Shown here: positions 37,739 through 47,791 of the stretch, one piece after another
Numbering within the stretch: position 1 is the first letter of the stretch
Layout: each line of letters begins with the position of its first letter
Assembly (NCBI GenBank): GCA_018402255.1
Contig: JAGYIS010000004.1
Coordinates: forward strand, 124,001-188,000
Source: Marinobacter sp.
Lineage (GTDB): Bacteria; Pseudomonadota; Gammaproteobacteria; Pseudomonadales; Oleiphilaceae
Length of the DNA: 64,000 bases
Direction of reading: 5' to 3'
Notes under the pieces: model-generated
What the model saw: only the letters and a program-made list of their open reading frames with translations
What the model was told of the DNA's origin: nothing
The model's database searches: none
Made by a program: the position numbers and the translations under genes

Positions 37739-40033
37739 TCACGCTTGTTTGCGTTGGGCCTCAGTTTGCCAGACTTTGACCTGCACTACCTGCCCGTTGA
37801 GTACGGAAGTGCCGGAAACCGGATCAACCTCGGCGTCATCCAGCACATCATTGATGCTTGCACCGGCATGGGCGGTCGCAACCGATTGGCCGGTGCCCGG
37901 CCGGCTGTGTCCCCAGCCATGGGGTATCGAGACAACGCCGGGCATGATGTCTTCGGTAATTTCGACGGGTAACACCACCGAACGGTCGCCGGAGCCGATC
38001 TGCGCCTGCTGACCGTCCACAAGGCCACGGTTTGTGGCATCCTGCGGATGCATCATCAGGGTGCAGCGATTCTTGCCTTTCACCAGGCGCTGACTGTTGT
38101 GCATCCATGAGTTGTTGCTGCGTACGTGGCGGCGGCCGATCAGTTGTAATTGGTCGCCCGATGGCTGCTCCAGCAGGGCTCTCAGACGTTCAACATCCGC
38201 CAGGTAGCGGCGCGGTGCAAGCTGGATCTTGCCATCCCGGGTGAACAGCCGGTCTGGCAGGCTGGGTTGTAACGAGCCGAGATCAACGCCGCTTGGGTAA
38301 TCCTTCAAGGCTGACAATGACAGCCCTTTGGGCAAATCCTGCCAGCGCCGGTTCAGCGGGCTGAGTTTGGCCAAGCTCTTCAGAGGGTGGCGCTTGGGCA
38401 GTATGTCCATAACCAGATCCAGCGCTGGCTGAACAAGCTTGCCAGCCTTGCCCAGGCTGGCGCCGTAAGGGCCGGTGCGCAGCATCATATCCAGAATCGG
38501 GTCTGGCCCCAAACGCTTGAAGGCGCGCCAGCCAAGCTCTGCACGCCACGGCAGGCCGCCGCCCTTGCGTTGTTTTTCCAGGCGGTGGGCCAACTCCAGA
38601 AGAATCTGCCAGTCATGACGGGCATCGGGGCCCGGATCGAACAGAGCTTCGCTGTACTTGGCGACGTTGCGAACGGCAAACATGCTGAAGATCAGATCGT
38701 AATGGCTGCGCTCCAGGGCTGCCGTTGGGGGCAGAATCACGTCGGCATGTCGGGTGGTTTCATTCAGGTAGTAATCTACCGACACCATGAACTCCAGCCC
38801 GCCCAGGGCTTGCTCCAAACGCGGGCCATTGGGGCTGGAAAGCACCGGGTTACCGGCCACTGAGACAAACGCATGGATCTGGCCTTCGCCCGGGGTCAGA
38901 ATCTCATCCGCCATGGTGCTGGCGGGGTATTCGCCAGCAAACTCTGGCAGCTTTTTCACCCGGCTGTAACGTTTGCCGAAGTGGCCGTTCTGGCCAGACA
39001 TTGCGCCGAGTGCAACCAGGTCCACCGCCGGTTGAGTGAACAGAACACCCCCCGGGATGTCCAGTTTGCCGGTAAGAATGTTCAGGCAGTAGGCCAGCCA
39101 GGTGGTTGTGCCGCCAAACGCCTGGGTGCTGGTGCCCATGCGGGTATACAGCGCGGCTTTGCGGGTGCCGGCCAAGTCCCGGGCCAGCTGGCGGATTGCC
39201 TCGGCAGACAGGCCGGTGTGGCCAGCAACGGATTCGGGCGCAAAGCTCAGGCAGGCCAGGTGCAGCAGGTCAATATCTTTGATCAGGCGCTCAGCTGCGC
39301 CGACATTGACCAGTTTCTCGTCAAATAACGTGTACACCATGGCCATCAGCAGTAACGCATCTGTGCCGGGGCGAACAAAGTGAAAATCGTCCGCCAGCTT
39401 GGCCGTTTCAGTGCGGCGGGGGTCGATGACCACCAGTTTGCCGCCCCGCTGTTTGAGAGCTTTCAGCCGCCCACGCACATCCGGCACTGTCATAAGGCTG
39501 CCATTGGAAGCCATCGGGTTTGCCCCAATGCAGATAAAAAGATCGGTATTGTCTATGTCCGGGATCGGGAAAAGAATCTGGTGCCCGAACATCTCCAGGC
39601 TCGCCAGCATATGTGGCAACTGGTCATTGGAGGTGGCCGAGAACCGGTTCTGAGTGCCGATGGCCCGCAGGAACGGCATGGTGGTCATCAGAGCGCCGTG
39701 ATTATGTACATTAGGGTTGCCCAGATATACCCCGACACTGTTTTTGCCGTGCTTGCTGCGTACTTCATGCAAGCGCCGGGCGACCAGGTCGAATGCCTCA
39801 TCCCAGGACATTTCCTGCCAGCCATTGGCGGTTTTACGAACCGGTTTGCGCAGGCGCTCCGGGTCTTCATGCAAATCCTGCAACGCCACCGCCTTGGGGC
39901 AGATATGGCCCTGGCTGAGGGGATCCTGCTCATCACCTTTGATGGAGGAGATCTTGCCGTTCTGAACCTCAATGGCAACGCCACACATGGCTTCGCAGAG
40001 GTGACAGGTGCGGTAGTGAGTGCCGTTTTCCAT
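37739..40033 (-). CDS. molybdopterin-dependent oxidoreductase (orphan, formate dehydrogenase-like)
   Basis: N-terminal [4Fe-4S] CHLCEAMCGVAIEV...GHICPKA; ICIGANPMASNGSLMTVPD; no partner subunits adjacent. Confidence 0.92.
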   Translation of the reverse strand: MENGTHYRTCHLCEAMCGVAIEVQNGKISSIKGDEQDPLSQGHICPKAVALQDLHEDPERLRKPVRKTANGWQEMSWDEAFDLVARRLHEVRSKHGKNSVGVYLGNPNVHNHGALMTTMPFLRAIGTQNRFSATSNDQLPHMLASLEMFGHQILFPIPDIDNTDLFICIGANPMASNGSLMTVPDVRGRLKALKQRGGKLVVIDPRRTETAKLADDFHFVRPGTDALLLMAMVYTLFDEKLVNVGAAERLIKDIDLLHLACLSFAPESVAGHTGLSAEAIRQLARDLAGTRKAALYTRMGTSTQAFGGTTTWLAYCLNILTGKLDIPGGVLFTQPAVDLVALGAMSGQNGHFGKRYSRVKKLPEFAGEYPASTMADEILTPGEGQIHAFVSVAGNPVLSSPNGPRLEQALGGLEFMVSVDYYLNETTRHADVILPPTAALERSHYDLIFSMFAVRNVAKYSEALFDPGPDARHDWQILLELAHRLEKQRKGGGLPWRAELGWRAFKRLGPDPILDMMLRTGPYGASLGKAGKLVQPALDLVMDILPKRHPLKSLAKLSPLNRRWQDLPKGLSLSALKDYPSGVDLGSLQPSLPDRLFTRDGKIQLAPRRYLADVERLRALLEQPSGDQLQLIGRRHVRSNNSWMHNSQRLVKGKNRCTLMMHPQDATNRGLVDGQQAQIGSGDRSVVLPVEITEDIMPGVVSIPHGWGHSRPGTGQSVATAHAGASINDVLDDAEVDPVSGTSVLNGQVVQVKVWQTEAQRKQA

Positions 40034-40142
40034 GGGAGCTCCCGAATTGTTTTTATGCTGGATCAGGTTGTCGTGGTTTCAAAGTGCAACCAGATTAGCA
40101 GGAAATGGGGAATGAATGAAATTGTCGACTGAGGGAAAAGTG

Positions 40143-40164
40143 AAGGCCGGCAAATGCCGGCCTT
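40143..40164 (-). terminator. hairpin downstream of Ig-like lipoprotein gene
   Basis: AAGGCCGGC/GCCGGCCTT stem. Confidence 0.6.
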
Positions 40165-40169
40165 GGATT

Positions 40170-43100
40170 TTACTGTTGAGTGGATGGCGATAGATAGTTC
40201 AGGTACAGCTGCCGTTCGGGTATTGTCAGTGCCAGAGAGGTGCGGGGCCCTAAGCCGAGGAAGTTGCCTAAACCTCCCAGGGTGTTCCCGTCAATGACAA
40301 TATTCGGCAGTCCAACGGTTGCGGTGTTTCTTTGCAGAATTTGCATGCGCCCATCATCCAGAAAGGTAACGGGCCCCGATAGCTTGAGGTTGTTAATCGG
40401 AAAACTCCGCATATTATGGTCGAGCTCCGTCAGAGGGATTTCTGGTTTCAGATAAGGTGCGTCCATATACAGGTCCAGCTCGGTTTCAAACGTAAGTACG
40501 CCCTCAGCATTGGTAAATAGATAGCCGCTGATCAACTCGTTTCTTTCGTCCCCTTCATATCGCATGCGCATCAGCATGGGTCCAGTCTTTATGCTGTGAT
40601 GTTTCCCGACAAGCCAGGCCACCAGATCGGAAATGCTGACATTGACATCAAGTTCTGAGGTATACAGCACTGACGGGTGCAGCTTCACCGGAACTCTCCC
40701 CAGATCATCTGGTTGGCCGATTACCGCAACATCCAGCATTGCCGTCAGGTAAATGAATTTGTCTTGTTCGCAAGTCTGGCCAACGCGGCACCCAATATTC
40801 GCATTGTCGACCAGCGTGCTGTTCACACTGCCGGGCTGGTAGCGAACCTGACCTGAGTTTTCGATAGCGGCATAGGAGCCTGATTCGTCAGGCTGAACCT
40901 TTTGTTCCGGATTGGCGATCTGAAAATCACTGTTAACGTCTGCTGTTGGTAGGTTTCGCAGCGGAGCTAAAACTCCCGGACTCTCTGGGTCGCCGCCAAT
41001 GAAGTAATTCTCCATGGTCGGGCCGCCAAAGGTTCGAACAGGGTTGCGAATGGATTGGCTAAGAACCTGAGTCTGAAGTGGAAGATTGGCGATGGATTTA
41101 ATGCCATTTGCTCCAGATGTCAGGCGATAACGGTAGTGCGTGCCGGATTGCCAGCGCTCATTAGGAATGATCTTGATTTCTTGCGAGCTGACCTCCACGA
41201 CAAAGTCGGTGAATGCCTGCCACGCGCCGTCCTTGAATTCCTCCATTCGTACGGTGTCACCAGCGATGATTGAGTCGCTCTTCATAACCTGCGAGAAACG
41301 CACGACTACAGGTTGGTGGCCAGGATGCGCATGAATTGGCAGTAAATCGTCTGTACTTTTGCCTCCGGCACAACGGCCCTGATTGCCAGCTTCTGGATTG
41401 GTTGGAACGCTAACCTTCGCACATGGGTAACCAGGCAATGAGGTTAAGACCACGGGAGACTGATTGGTGGGGGTGTCCTCATTAGTGCGCGGTCGGGCGA
41501 ACACTTTTTCAGTCGGCGTCAGCGCATGGCCTGCGATATCGGTAATGCTACCCGAAAGTGACAGTCGGTACTCCCTTCCCCCTTCAAGCGGGGATTCCGG
41601 CGCGACTGACAGTGCCGAACCGTTGAGTGTAAGTTTAACCGGCGTTGGATCGTTTGGGTTGTCCGCGGGATACAACGTGACTGAGCTGCTTGTTACGGTG
41701 CTTGGGAGCAGAGGCTCAGAGAAGAACACCGTAAGGGGATCGCCGGGAAGCAGTTTGTCTACATCGGCAGTCTCAGGGGACCAACTCTTAACAAACGGAG
41801 CCTCTTGGTCCGCAAACTGCTCTGGCGAAGGCGCGTCCTTCTCAAAACGGAAGCCTTCAAGCCGGAATGAGATCAGCCCTGAGGCCTGGTCTACGCCCAT
41901 CACCTCGGGTTCAATAACGCCAACCGCCTCTATGGTCAGTGTGCCGTCTTCAACGATCGCTGTTCCGACCAGCTGCACGTGCATCAGCTGTTGAGCGAAG
42001 GCTGCGTTTGCAACCGAATTATCGGCGTTCAGCGCCATGTCGATGTACAGCTCGACCAGTCGAGGGGCATCCTCGGCGTCGGTGTACGGGTTGGGCATCA
42101 AGAACCCGTTGGCATCGGAGATGAATCGAACGCTCACATCTTCGGATTCGAAACCGGCCGGTACCGCTCCGGCAACATTAATCACGACGCTGGAGCCAGT
42201 CATTAACGATCCGCGGCTGATGGCCAAAGGTACGCTTTTGCCAACACGCTCAAATCGGGGAATGTATCCGAGCTCCGCGAAAACAACCCCGCCGGCGGTG
42301 GTCGGATTGTTGTCGCCAAGCAGCTTTGATTGCAGGTTCACCGTATTGAAGTCGGCACCGGAAATGGCAACCTGGCCCGCGCTGTCCGCTGCTTTTTGTG
42401 CAGCGAACTGACGCTCCCCGTTAGGGGATCGGGTATCCATCGGCTGAAAGGTCCAGGGGGCTTCCGCTGGCACGGTCAGGTTGGCGCCAAGAATGTCACT
42501 CTGGATGCCGTCGGTCACGTCAATTGAATAGGTTTGCGTCGGGTCCAGGTAATCATTCGGATCGACGGTCAGGCGGTGCCCGCGCAGGTAGACTTCTGCG
42601 GGCACCAGTTCGCCTTCGCTGTCGAGCAGGCTGAAGGTTTCGCCGTAGACAACCGTTGAGGCTTTGACCGGCTCAGTGAATTGAACTCGCAAGACTGACA
42701 GGTCGGTTGCAGGATAGCGGTCGTCACCCAATGGGATCAGCCGTGCAACGCGGAAGTCGACACCTTCAGTCTGGCTCAGTAGAGGGCCACTGGTTGACGG
42801 CTCAGTCTTGAACACTATGCCGTCGTCTGTGAGGGCCACGGCTTGCCCGGCCACTTCCAGCCCGTCTGCCGTCAGTGTGTAGACCCGGCCTGGAGACAAG
42901 GTCTCAGCAGGCTTTACCGCCAAGCCCTTATCGCCGGCGGTGAGCATCGCCGCTTCCAGCGCGACGATATTGCCCTGATCATCTTTCAGGATCAGAGCGT
43001 CCGCGATATCGCTTTCGGGCGTAGTAATCCGGTCGGTAAAGCGCAGAAAAACAGGCGCACTCACCGGCACGGCGGTGGTGAACATGTGCTGCCCGTCAGC

Positions 43101-43235
43101 CATGACCGGGGTGTCTGCCGGATAGGCAAAATAGAGCTCCGGTGCAGCCGCTGACTTGCTTACCGTCTGCGTATCGCCACCGCAACCCACTAGACCGAGA
43201 CCCGCAGTTGCGAGTGCAATCATTGTTTTTTTCAT
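40170..43235 (-). CDS. large Ig-like (Big_5-type) surface lipoprotein
   Basis: Lipobox GLVGCGGD; repeated PVSAPVFLRFTDRI / DPLTVFFSEPLLPSTVTSSSV / HQPVVVRFSQVMKSDSI Ig-like motifs; 1021 aa. Confidence 0.85.
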   Translation of the reverse strand: MKKTMIALATAGLGLVGCGGDTQTVSKSAAAPELYFAYPADTPVMADGQHMFTTAVPVSAPVFLRFTDRITTPESDIADALILKDDQGNIVALEAAMLTAGDKGLAVKPAETLSPGRVYTLTADGLEVAGQAVALTDDGIVFKTEPSTSGPLLSQTEGVDFRVARLIPLGDDRYPATDLSVLRVQFTEPVKASTVVYGETFSLLDSEGELVPAEVYLRGHRLTVDPNDYLDPTQTYSIDVTDGIQSDILGANLTVPAEAPWTFQPMDTRSPNGERQFAAQKAADSAGQVAISGADFNTVNLQSKLLGDNNPTTAGGVVFAELGYIPRFERVGKSVPLAISRGSLMTGSSVVINVAGAVPAGFESEDVSVRFISDANGFLMPNPYTDAEDAPRLVELYIDMALNADNSVANAAFAQQLMHVQLVGTAIVEDGTLTIEAVGVIEPEVMGVDQASGLISFRLEGFRFEKDAPSPEQFADQEAPFVKSWSPETADVDKLLPGDPLTVFFSEPLLPSTVTSSSVTLYPADNPNDPTPVKLTLNGSALSVAPESPLEGGREYRLSLSGSITDIAGHALTPTEKVFARPRTNEDTPTNQSPVVLTSLPGYPCAKVSVPTNPEAGNQGRCAGGKSTDDLLPIHAHPGHQPVVVRFSQVMKSDSIIAGDTVRMEEFKDGAWQAFTDFVVEVSSQEIKIIPNERWQSGTHYRYRLTSGANGIKSIANLPLQTQVLSQSIRNPVRTFGGPTMENYFIGGDPESPGVLAPLRNLPTADVNSDFQIANPEQKVQPDESGSYAAIENSGQVRYQPGSVNSTLVDNANIGCRVGQTCEQDKFIYLTAMLDVAVIGQPDDLGRVPVKLHPSVLYTSELDVNVSISDLVAWLVGKHHSIKTGPMLMRMRYEGDERNELISGYLFTNAEGVLTFETELDLYMDAPYLKPEIPLTELDHNMRSFPINNLKLSGPVTFLDDGRMQILQRNTATVGLPNIVIDGNTLGGLGNFLGLGPRTSLALTIPERQLYLNYLSPSTQQ

Positions 43236-43245
43236 GATGAGCCTC

Positions 43246-44583
43246 TCAGAACTTCAGGGTGACTGAGCCACTGACAACGTGGATGTCGCCGTCGGCCGTT
43301 ACCGCTTCTTCGTTGCCATTGAAGTCAACAATCGTGAAATCGCGTTCCTGCAGTTGCTGGTACTGGTAGCCGATATCAAAGCGAACCGGGTAAGCCAGTA
43401 ACCGGGTCCGGTTGTAGGTGGCACTCAGGCCCAGGCCAAGCACAATCTTGTCGGTGTCGAGATAGTTAACCTCAGGATTGCGGGTCGATTTGAGCGGCGA
43501 CTCCTCGTAGGCAATGCCAGCCCTCAGAGCAAAGTTCTCGTTCAAAGTGTATTCGCCACCCAGGCGAGGCACCAGAATGTCGTCGAACTTCATCCGACTG
43601 GCCGGTGCAACATCGCCCTGATCTTTGATGCTGTCGCGGGCGAAGATACGCTCCAGCTCCGACCAGTTTTGCTGCTCCAGGCTGCCGCCAATCCGCCAGC
43701 CTTCACCCCGATACTGGGTGCCGATGCTGAGGGTTTCCGGCTGGAAGGAGTCGATGGTGGAGACCGCCAGGCTCAAGCCCGGATCAGGAATGGTCTGGCT
43801 CACGATCACGTTGGACGAAATGGTGGTCGATGAGGTGGACTTGGTGCGATAGGCAATGGCCGTTTCCCAGCCACTGAGGAAGCAGTTGCTCTCAGGGCAG
43901 AAGGTTTCACCGTGATCAATATTGACGCTGAGGATGCTTTTCAGCGATGGCTTGGCGTTAACGCTGAGTTTTTCCTTCTCGGTGTCGCCGGCCAGGTTGG
44001 AGGTCGCGATCAGCTCCGCTTCGGCTTCCAGGGTGATTCGAGCCGACACGCCCGCGTCTATTCCGCGCCAGATACGGGTTGCGCCACCCAGATTCAGGAA
44101 TAGCGGCTCTTTTCCGTACTGCAGAAACTGACCGGTTTCGGAGGTCTCGGATGAGAACGCGAGCATCTCCTTACCGTACTTTTCCACGCCGGCAATAAAG
44201 CCAAGATACAGCGGATGGCCGAAGCGAGTGAGTGATCCCAGGTTGGTCTTCATGCCGACCAGAACGTGCTGGCTCGGGGAGCTGGAGACCACATCGCCGT
44301 CGCGATTCGGGCCGGATGCGCGCAGTTCCTGTTCGGCATGCAGCAGGCCGGTGGTCAGCTCACCCCGTGGGTCTTTGGTCAAATAGGCAGGGTTGTAGTA
44401 GGTGGCTGAAACCTGATCGTTAAACATCGACAAGGACTGGGCGGTCGCCACATCAACAGGCATCACGCCATAGCTGGTGCCCAGATTGCCCATGCTGGCA
44501 CTCACAGGGATAGCAAAGGTGGTGGATACAGCTGCAACAGCCAGGGACACCGCCCGTACCGAAAATCGGGGGGAAAGAACCAT
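43246..44583 (-). CDS. FadL-like outer membrane protein (second FadL homolog)
   Basis: SMGNLGTSYGVMPVDVATAQSLSMFNDQVSATYYNPAYL; terminal aromatic KF; 10-bp gap to lipoprotein gene. Confidence 0.85.
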   Translation of the reverse strand: MVLSPRFSVRAVSLAVAAVSTTFAIPVSASMGNLGTSYGVMPVDVATAQSLSMFNDQVSATYYNPAYLTKDPRGELTTGLLHAEQELRASGPNRDGDVVSSSPSQHVLVGMKTNLGSLTRFGHPLYLGFIAGVEKYGKEMLAFSSETSETGQFLQYGKEPLFLNLGGATRIWRGIDAGVSARITLEAEAELIATSNLAGDTEKEKLSVNAKPSLKSILSVNIDHGETFCPESNCFLSGWETAIAYRTKSTSSTTISSNVIVSQTIPDPGLSLAVSTIDSFQPETLSIGTQYRGEGWRIGGSLEQQNWSELERIFARDSIKDQGDVAPASRMKFDDILVPRLGGEYTLNENFALRAGIAYEESPLKSTRNPEVNYLDTDKIVLGLGLSATYNRTRLLAYPVRFDIGYQYQQLQERDFTIVDFNGNEEAVTADGDIHVVSGSVTLKF

Positions 44584-44826
44584 TGATACACTCCATTCGC
44601 ACTATTGTTTTTGTCGTAAGCCCTGTGAATTGGCAATTCAGGCAGGACGGGTACGTTTTTCAGGTTTAAGTGTATTGGGCTTGTCTGATCGGGACGTTGG
44701 CTTCTGTGACGAAAATCAGTGTCTGCAAAACCACGTCAAGGTCATCGTTGTTCAAAATTACCTACTATTCATAGGCATAACAGGCCATGCGTGTGTATTT
44801 TTGTTGCGGATTATTTCTGCGGATAT

Positions 44827-44850
44827 AAAAAAGCTCCCGGAGGGAGCTTT
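44827..44850 (-). terminator. rho-independent terminator downstream of PEP-CTERM gene
   Basis: AAAGCTCCC GGA GGGAGCTTT with minus-strand T-tract. Confidence 0.8.
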
Positions 44851-44876
44851 GGAGGTTATGTAAGAAAAGTCGACAG

Positions 44877-45479
44877 TCAGGCCGGGCGGTGCAGTTTTCT
44901 GCGCAGAGTGGCCAACCCCAGAATGCCCAGGCCTAGCAAGCCGAGCGTGCCTGGCTCGGGAACCTTGGCGATATCCTTGTAATAGAGGTTGACGTGGGAC
45001 AGGCCACCACCCTTCGGTTTATCAAAGCTCGAACCGTGGAAAAACGCCCATGAGCCGGAACTTACGCCATCAGCGAGAGAAAACACAAACCATTCATCTG
45101 GCTGGTTGCCAGTACCAAACTTGAAGCCAAGGGCAGCATGGGCGTAGTTGTCCCAGAAGCTGCTGTCGAAGCTCCAGGTCCCTGTGCTGCCATTCTGGGC
45201 GTAGTGAATGTTGAATGGATTGGCACCGCCGGTTTTGCCGGCACTGAGATAACCCACACCGGTGCCACCGTTGTTGATAAACAGGTCGTTGTGATTGGCG
45301 CCGGTGATGTTGCCTGAGCCGGAAGCCAGGCAAGCAGAGGCTTCTGTATCACTGATCTGCATGTAATTGATGGTCGGGTTGGTGTTGCAGGAGATGACAG
45401 CCGCCTGGGTGTATGGCGCCGCCAACAGCAGGACACTGAGGCCGAAAAATAGTCTAGAAATGCTTTTTTGTGCGGTCAT
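44877..45479 (-). CDS. PEP-CTERM sorting domain protein
   Basis: C-terminal VPEPGTLGLLGLGILGLATLRRKLHRPA preceded by secreted domain with signal peptide. Confidence 0.92.
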   Translation of the reverse strand: MTAQKSISRLFFGLSVLLLAAPYTQAAVISCNTNPTINYMQISDTEASACLASGSGNITGANHNDLFINNGGTGVGYLSAGKTGGANPFNIHYAQNGSTGTWSFDSSFWDNYAHAALGFKFGTGNQPDEWFVFSLADGVSSGSWAFFHGSSFDKPKGGGLSHVNLYYKDIAKVPEPGTLGLLGLGILGLATLRRKLHRPA

Positions 45480-45685
45480 GATGGGCCTCCTTTGGCGACA
45501 TGCTTAACCCTGTTCACGTTAAGCAGGGGCTATGCCAAGAGGAGAAAGTCGATTTTTCACAATAAGATGGGTGTTTGGAGCAAAGCCGGCAGGCGTCCAA
45601 CTGTAAAGAAAGTCAACATGTGCCAGGTCTGCCGTCAGTCCAAAAATGACAAAGCCCGCTCGATCGCGGGCCAAGTGCTTTGATG

Positions 45686-45762
45686 TGGTGGGCCCACCTG
45701 GACTCGAACCAGGGACCAAAGGATTATGAGTCCTCTGCTCTAACCAACTGAGCTATAGGCCC
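45686..45762 (-). tRNA. tRNA with CAU anticodon (likely Ile2, possibly Met)
   Basis: GGGCCTATAGCTCAGTTGGTTAGAGCAGAGGACTCATAATCCTTTGGTCCCTGGTTCGAGTCCAGGTGGGCCCACCA; CCA encoded; cloverleaf foldable. Confidence 0.95.
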
Positions 45763-45824
45763 TTAAACAAAGCGGGCGCCATTATACCCATGGGGGTTGG
45801 CGCCCGCTACTGTGTTTGTTGCTT

Positions 45825-47681
45825 TTAGCTGTTGCCCTGGTCGTCAATAAAGCCGCGCAGGTGATCGGAGCGGGAAGGGTGGCGCAGTTTGCGCAGTGCC
45901 TTGGCTTCGATCTGCCGGATACGCTCACGGGTAACATCGAACTGCTTGCCGACTTCCTCGAGGGTATGATCGGTGTTCATTTCAATGCCGAAGCGCATGC
46001 GCAGTACTTTCGATTCGCGAGCGGTCAGGCCGGCGAGCACGGAGCGGGTCGCTTCGCGCAGGCCTTCGGCAGTGGCAGAGTCCACCGGCGACAGGGCCTG
46101 GATATCTTCGATAAAGTCGCCCAGATGGCTGTCTTCGTCGTCACCGATCGGTGTTTCCATGGAGATCGGCTCTTTGGCGATCTTCAGTACCTTGCGGATC
46201 TTGTCTTCCGGCATTTCCATGCGCTCGCCAAGCTCTTCGGGCGTGGGCTCGCGGCCCATTTCCTGCAGCATCTGACGGGAGATGCGATTGAGCTTGTTGA
46301 TGGTCTCAATCATGTGCACCGGAATCCGGATGGTCCGGGCCTGGTCCGCGATGGAGCGGGTGATGGCCTGACGAATCCACCAGGTGGCGTAGGTAGAGAA
46401 TTTGTAGCCGCGACGGTATTCAAACTTGTCCACCGCTTTCATCAGGCCGATGTTGCCTTCCTGAATCAGGTCGAGGAATTGCAGACCGCGGTTGGTGTAT
46501 TTCTTGGCGATGGAGATAACCAGTCGCAGGTTGGCCTCGACCATTTCTTTCTTGGCACGGCGGGCCTTGGCTTCGCCAATAGACACACGACGGTTGATCT
46601 CTTTGATATCAACCACGTCCAGATCCACTTCGGTCTGTACGTTATGGATGCGCTTTTGCAGACGGATGATTTCGTCGAGGCGCTCGCCAATAGCAGCGCC
46701 GTAAGCCTTTTTGCTTTTAGCAATCTGCGGTGCCCAGTCCAGGTCAACTTCGTTGCCCGGGAACACCTTGATGAAATCCTTACGGGGCATTTTGCAGTCG
46801 CGAATACAGATCTGCATGATGGCCCGTTCGTTTTCACGTACCAGGTCGTTGGTGGAGCGAACGACTCTGACCAGCTCATCAAAGGCCTTGTTGCCGAGCT
46901 TGAAGGGCGCGAATACCTGGCCCAGTTCGTTCAGTGCTTCCTGGGTTTTCTTGTGGCTGCGACCATGTTTGGCCAGCGCTGCGTTGGCGGCTTCCAGCTT
47001 TTCTTTCAGCAGCTCGAAGCGCAGGCGAGTCTCTTCGGGATCCGGACCGCTCTCTTTCTCTTCTTCGTCAGCGTCGTCATCGTCGTCGACATCGTTGTTG
47101 TCGCTGTCATCAGCGGAGGTATCTTCACTGGTGTCTTCGCCCATGAACGGTTCAGCGTCGTCCGGATCGAGGAAACCGGTCACGATGTCGCTGATGCGGC
47201 CTTCGTTCTCGATGATGCGGTCGTAAGCCTGGATAACGGTGCCAGCAGTACCCGGAAAGTGCGCAACCGCCGCCATAACATCGCGGATACCTTCTTCGAT
47301 CCGCTTGGCAATAACGATTTCGCCTTCACGGGTCAGCAGCTCAACCGTGCCCATTTCACGCATGTACATGCGTACGGGATCGGTGGTGCGTCCGGCGTCG
47401 GTTTCAACCGCGGCGAGGGCTGCAGCAGCTTCAGCGGCGGCAGCTTCGTCAGCGGTGGAATCACCTTCGGTCATCAGCAGGGTATCGGCGTCCGGTGTTT
47501 CTTCGCACACCTGGATGCCCATGTCGTTAATCATCCGGATGATGTCTTCAACCTGATCCGGATCTGCGATATCTTCTGGCAGGTGGTCATTGACCTCAGC
47601 GTAAGTCAGGTAACCTTGTTCCTTGCCTCGTGCGATGAGGTCTTTTAAACGTGATTTCTGCGAATTGCCTGACATAGACAC
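45825..47681 (-). CDS. rpoD: RNA polymerase sigma-70 factor RpoD
   Basis: [67 protein letters not shown]. Confidence 0.98.
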   Translation of the reverse strand: MSMSGNSQKSRLKDLIARGKEQGYLTYAEVNDHLPEDIADPDQVEDIIRMINDMGIQVCEETPDADTLLMTEGDSTADEAAAAEAAAALAAVETDAGRTTDPVRMYMREMGTVELLTREGEIVIAKRIEEGIRDVMAAVAHFPGTAGTVIQAYDRIIENEGRISDIVTGFLDPDDAEPFMGEDTSEDTSADDSDNNDVDDDDDADEEEKESGPDPEETRLRFELLKEKLEAANAALAKHGRSHKKTQEALNELGQVFAPFKLGNKAFDELVRVVRSTNDLVRENERAIMQICIRDCKMPRKDFIKVFPGNEVDLDWAPQIAKSKKAYGAAIGERLDEIIRLQKRIHNVQTEVDLDVVDIKEINRRVSIGEAKARRAKKEMVEANLRLVISIAKKYTNRGLQFLDLIQEGNIGLMKAVDKFEYRRGYKFSTYATWWIRQAITRSIADQARTIRIPVHMIETINKLNRISRQMLQEMGREPTPEELGERMEMPEDKIRKVLKIAKEPISMETPIGDDEDSHLGDFIEDIQALSPVDSATAEGLREATRSVLAGLTARESKVLRMRFGIEMNTDHTLEEVGKQFDVTRERIRQIEAKALRKLRHPSRSDHLRGFIDDQGNS

Positions 47682-47791
47682 CCTGTGAACTCGCTTTTGA
47701 AGAGGAAAAAGTTAAACAGCCATTATAGCTGTCGCATATCTGGTCTGCCACCGATGGTTAGATGGTGATCAATTGCTATAGTTTCAAGTGC

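Noticed and set aside
45816-47648. 610-aa plus-strand ORF
   Set aside because: Fully antisense to the clearly coding rpoD; GC-codon bias artefact with no recognisable domain.
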